From Gymnopilus junonius (Eukaryota; Basidiomycota; Agaricomycetes; Agaricales; Galerinaceae): a DNA stretch of 21,350 nt. The notes beneath the pieces were generated by a model, which worked only from the letters and a program-made list of their open reading frames with translations, had not been told where the DNA came from and ran no database searches. Position 1 is the first letter of the stretch. Every line of letters starts with the position of its first letter. Shown one piece after another: positions 19,045 to 21,350 of the stretch. The stretch spans positions 1 through 21,350 of the forward strand of contig JADNYJ010000538.1 in the NCBI GenBank assembly GCA_015501075.1, given 5' to 3'. The position numbers and the translations under genes are program-made.

Positions 19045-20740
19045 TTACAGCTGGTAAATCATGACACTTTTGACCTCCCAGTCTACGAAAAGGAACGTCA
19101 GTCTGGTAGAAACAACGAATTGGGTGTTTACAAACACGCTTCCTGCATCGCTGCCCCATTTGCCCGCACGAACGCTTCGCAAGTCGAGACTCCTGTTCTT
19201 TGAGCACAACTTTGTTCTTGACCGGGGATACCAGCAGTGTCCCAGACTGCACCAGCCCACTGTCCACTGATACATCATGAGATACACATGTAAGATCATA
19301 AAGTCCTAGCTACACATACCAGAGGGTAGTGTCAAAGATAGCACTATGATTGGTGAAAAATTTGAATGGGTCACAAGAGGCGGCAGGCCATCTCGCCAGC
19401 GCAGCACCCCAGCTGTCGGGCTGCGGAGCTCTAGCAGTTATGTCCCCAGGTTCCGAGCCGCGAGGGAAAAAATATACGGCTATTCCAGTGGAGTCCCATT
19501 TCACTTACACCCAATTAGCTAAGAACATGTCTAAATAAGTAAACTTACGCACTTGCGTAAACACCACCGCCATTAGAATTGAACCCTGACCCGAAGGAAT
19601 TGTTTGTCGCCGCACGGATTCCGCAACCTTGGTTGCCCGTTGTCTGAGCAGCGCAATTTGTTCCGCCAACGATGCTTCCAGATATGTCTAAAACACTTGG
19701 CGTTGAACTCGACAAGGTGCAGCCTACGTTGGTGTGGATAGTGGCCTGATCATTGGTGTAGTCACCAACACCCTCGACAATGTCTATTTCTCCTCCTGCA
19801 GGCCAATCGGGACCTTAAATGAAAGATGAGATTATGAGTTATTGGCATGGATGGTTGGTCTACCATTAGTCCAAAAGGCTCTGGAAGTTCTCCCTCAGTG
19901 GACGGTACGTTGTTGACAGAGAATCACTTACGGCCAGGTTCCGCATCCGGTAGGAATATGTACAGAATCCATGACGACCAAGCCCCCAGTAAATTGTGTC
20001 TGTGTGGTGATGCGAATACTTCTACGATTGCCAGAAACGACGGGAGTTGTTTCAACACGCATCACCGCATTTCCCTGAGAGTTAATTTCTAGGAGGCCAC
20101 TCGTAACCTACTTGTATGATTGAATGTGACAAGAGGAGGAGCAGAGAGTAATTACAGCGGTGTTCTGATCAATATATTGCACGATTCCTACAGAATTGGA
20201 TTCAGAACACATCGAACGACGATGAATGCGAGGGACAGCGACCTTCTGTTGGATCTGGATCCGTAAAAAAGTCCCATCCGTCAAAGAAAGAGTTTCCTTG
20301 CTGTGCATAAATTAGTTGTTTGAGTCGTTGTCGTTAAAGCGCCATCATAGACGTACATATGAACTAATAAGTTTCCAAGGTGAAGAGGAGGCCGTTGGAC
20401 TTGGCCCAGTTTTCGTCGCTGTAACTGTGACACGTTGAGAGGTTCCGCTAGTATTGGCACCAGCAGGCCCAGTGACATTTCCGTTGCCGGATGCTCCAGC
20501 AGCGAAGGGGACCTGCTTCCCGGGTTTGCAATAGACAACATTTTGGTTAGAATCAGCGCGAGATGCAAGGATGCCACTAAATGCAATACGAAGATCCCGG
20601 GCCAAACTGTGTGTTTGTTGTGCGGCACTGTGACGAAGACCGTGAAGCGCACGAGGAACGAGCGACTTCGACGCAAAGGATAGATCAATCAAGAATAAGA
20701 TGAAGATGAAGAAGGTGTTGAAGTTGAAGGCAATCATCAT
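19045..20740 (-). CDS. Glycoside hydrolase family 16 enzyme (endo-beta-1,3(4)-glucanase-like)
   Basis: Secreted or anchored enzyme predicted to cleave beta-1,3(1,4)- or beta-1,3(1,6)-glucans, perhaps in wall remodelling. Nine exons join without a frame break: 20740-20357, 20300-20243, 20187-20156, 20107-19932, 19880-19864, 19813-19553, 19503-19320, 19266-19136, 19082-19045. They give 426 residues. A hydrophobic segment (IAFNFNTFFIFILFLIDLSF) is followed by a Ser/Thr/Gly-rich linker and then the GH16 fold: SFFDGWDFFTDPDPTEGIVQ, YIDQNTAV, GCGTWPAFWTNGPDWPAG, the catalytic GGEIDIVEGV with Glu231, Asp233 and Glu236, NDQATIHTNVGCTL, GCGIRAATNNSFGSGFNSNG, STGIAVYFFPRGSEPGDI and YWEVKSVMIYQL. Cysteines are paired as in Lam16A-type enzymes. 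A second in-frame ATG at 20797 would add a further hydrophobic 19 residues. Confidence 0.92.
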
Positions 20741-21209
20741 AGTCAAGATGCAGACGTTGGCCAGAAGTAAATAAAGCCTTAGACAGGGTAAAAACAAGGG
20801 GACGCAGGCTCAGCCCGTTCCAAAGGTGACAATAACAGAAGAGAAGACGGGTGACCATTAGGGAATGAAATGCATGTTCGGCTTTTTTGCACGAGGTCGT
20901 TGCGTGCCATACAATTTGCCGAGTCGTTCAAGTGACGATGCACACGGATTGAATTTCAGTCGATTCCAGCTCACTACAAAAAAATACAGTGGAGGGATAT
21001 CAAAGCCGTCTCCTGTTGAAGACGTACAGTTTTCAACCTAGCCTACTCCCCAACATAAGGACAAAGTACCAGAGGAAAAAGAGAATACTTATGTAAAATG
21101 AAACGAACGATTAGAGAGGTATATAAAGCGACAAAAAGGAAAGAGAGAGGCTAGATACAATAACAATGTCTACCAATATAGTCCGTCCATAGAAACATGT
21201 CAGCGAAAC
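20741..21209. promoter_or_regulatory. GH16 promoter and downstream gene 3' region
   Basis: About 470 bp between GH16 and the next minus-strand gene. It must include the GH16 promoter and 5' UTR (near 20741-21000) and the 3' UTR of the gene entering from the right. TATATAAAG sits at 21120-21128 on the + strand, but no + strand gene follows within the window; the ATG at 21165 opens only eight codons. I would not call it a promoter. Confidence 0.35.
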
Positions 21210-21350
21210 TCAGCGATGGGATCCGGGTGCAAACGCTTCCCTCACGCTGCGCCGAAGTTCTTCATGATCTCGTTCCGAACTCCCAAGTGATGATCCAGGC
21301 TGTATATGAGATCCAGGAACACTAGTAGAGACGAGGCCGTCGATATCAAC
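21210..21350 (-). CDS. C-terminal end of an unidentified protein (5' part beyond window)
   Basis: An open frame entering from the right edge on the minus strand runs 46 codons to TGA at 21212-21210. It is Ser/Gly-rich and then charged (SSERDHEELRRSVREAFAPG, ending SHR). The composition and the helical, Arg/Glu-rich end look like real coding sequence, but no family can be named. It could also be non-coding 3' sequence. Confidence 0.4.
   Translation of the reverse strand, partial: VDIDGLVSTSVPGSHIQPGSSLGSSERDHEELRRSVREAFAPGSHR

Noticed and set aside
21120..21128. TATATAAAG as promoter of a + strand gene
   Set aside because: The next ATG (21165) opens only eight codons, and a minus-strand coding end begins at 21210, so there is no gene for it to serve in this window.
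1..21350. Transposons, viral remnants, CRISPR arrays, tRNA or rRNA genes, secondary-metabolite or defence cluster
   Set aside because: I looked for terminal repeats, transposase or polymerase motifs, regularly spaced repeats, tRNA arms and backbone biosynthetic enzymes, and saw none. The content is conserved fungal housekeeping and surface genes.

Overview
The window is nuclear DNA from a filamentous basidiomycete, most likely an agaricomycete mushroom. The grounds are many short GT-AG introns (about 46-66 nt, with CTAAC/CTGAC-type branch sites), tight gene packing and the gene families present. I found no tRNA, rRNA, transposon, CRISPR array, viral sequence or bacterial-type operon. It reads as a housekeeping stretch with two secretory or cell-surface genes, not as an obvious new system.

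Layout: (1) 3-2833 (+), 3' part of a peroxisomal ABCD-type fatty-acyl transporter. (2) 3040-4208 (+), ATP11, F1-ATPase assembly chaperone. (3) 4268-5053 (-), LIP2 octanoyltransferase. (4) about 5166-7191 (+), Mep/Amt ammonium transporter. (5) 7334-9305 (-), prenylcysteine oxidase. (6) 9452-11210 (+), F-box protein. (7) 11419-12394 (-), seven-TM protein of the fungal DUF7702 type. (8) 12585-14243 (+), LAS1 pre-rRNA processing nuclease. (9) 14408-16425 (-), secreted single-pass surface protein with a proline-rich tail. (10) 16921-18777 (+), Ysc84/Lsb3 actin-patch SH3 protein. (11) 19045-20740 (-), GH16 beta-glucanase-like enzyme. (12) 21210 to the window end (-), the last 46 codons of an unidentified gene. 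From ATP11 to GH16 the strands alternate strictly, so neighbours share either a promoter interval or a 3' interval.

The genes do not form one pathway. Loose themes are mitochondrial function (ATP11, LIP2), prenyl and acyl-lipid turnover (ABCD transporter, prenylcysteine oxidase) and cell surface, wall and endocytosis (surface protein, Ysc84, GH16).

The most notable structural observations are as follows. About 21 isolated one-base frame breaks, most in homopolymers, hit seven of the eleven main genes, while the catalytic motifs and splice sites I checked stay intact; residual assembly indels explain this better than pseudogenes. There are micro-exons of 6, 8, 11 and 12 nt. The ammonium transporter has Glu at the first twin-His position. 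A surface protein with a PPxY, proline-rich tail is transcribed divergently from an SH3 adaptor gene. Intron coordinates are hand-derived and may be off by a base or two.
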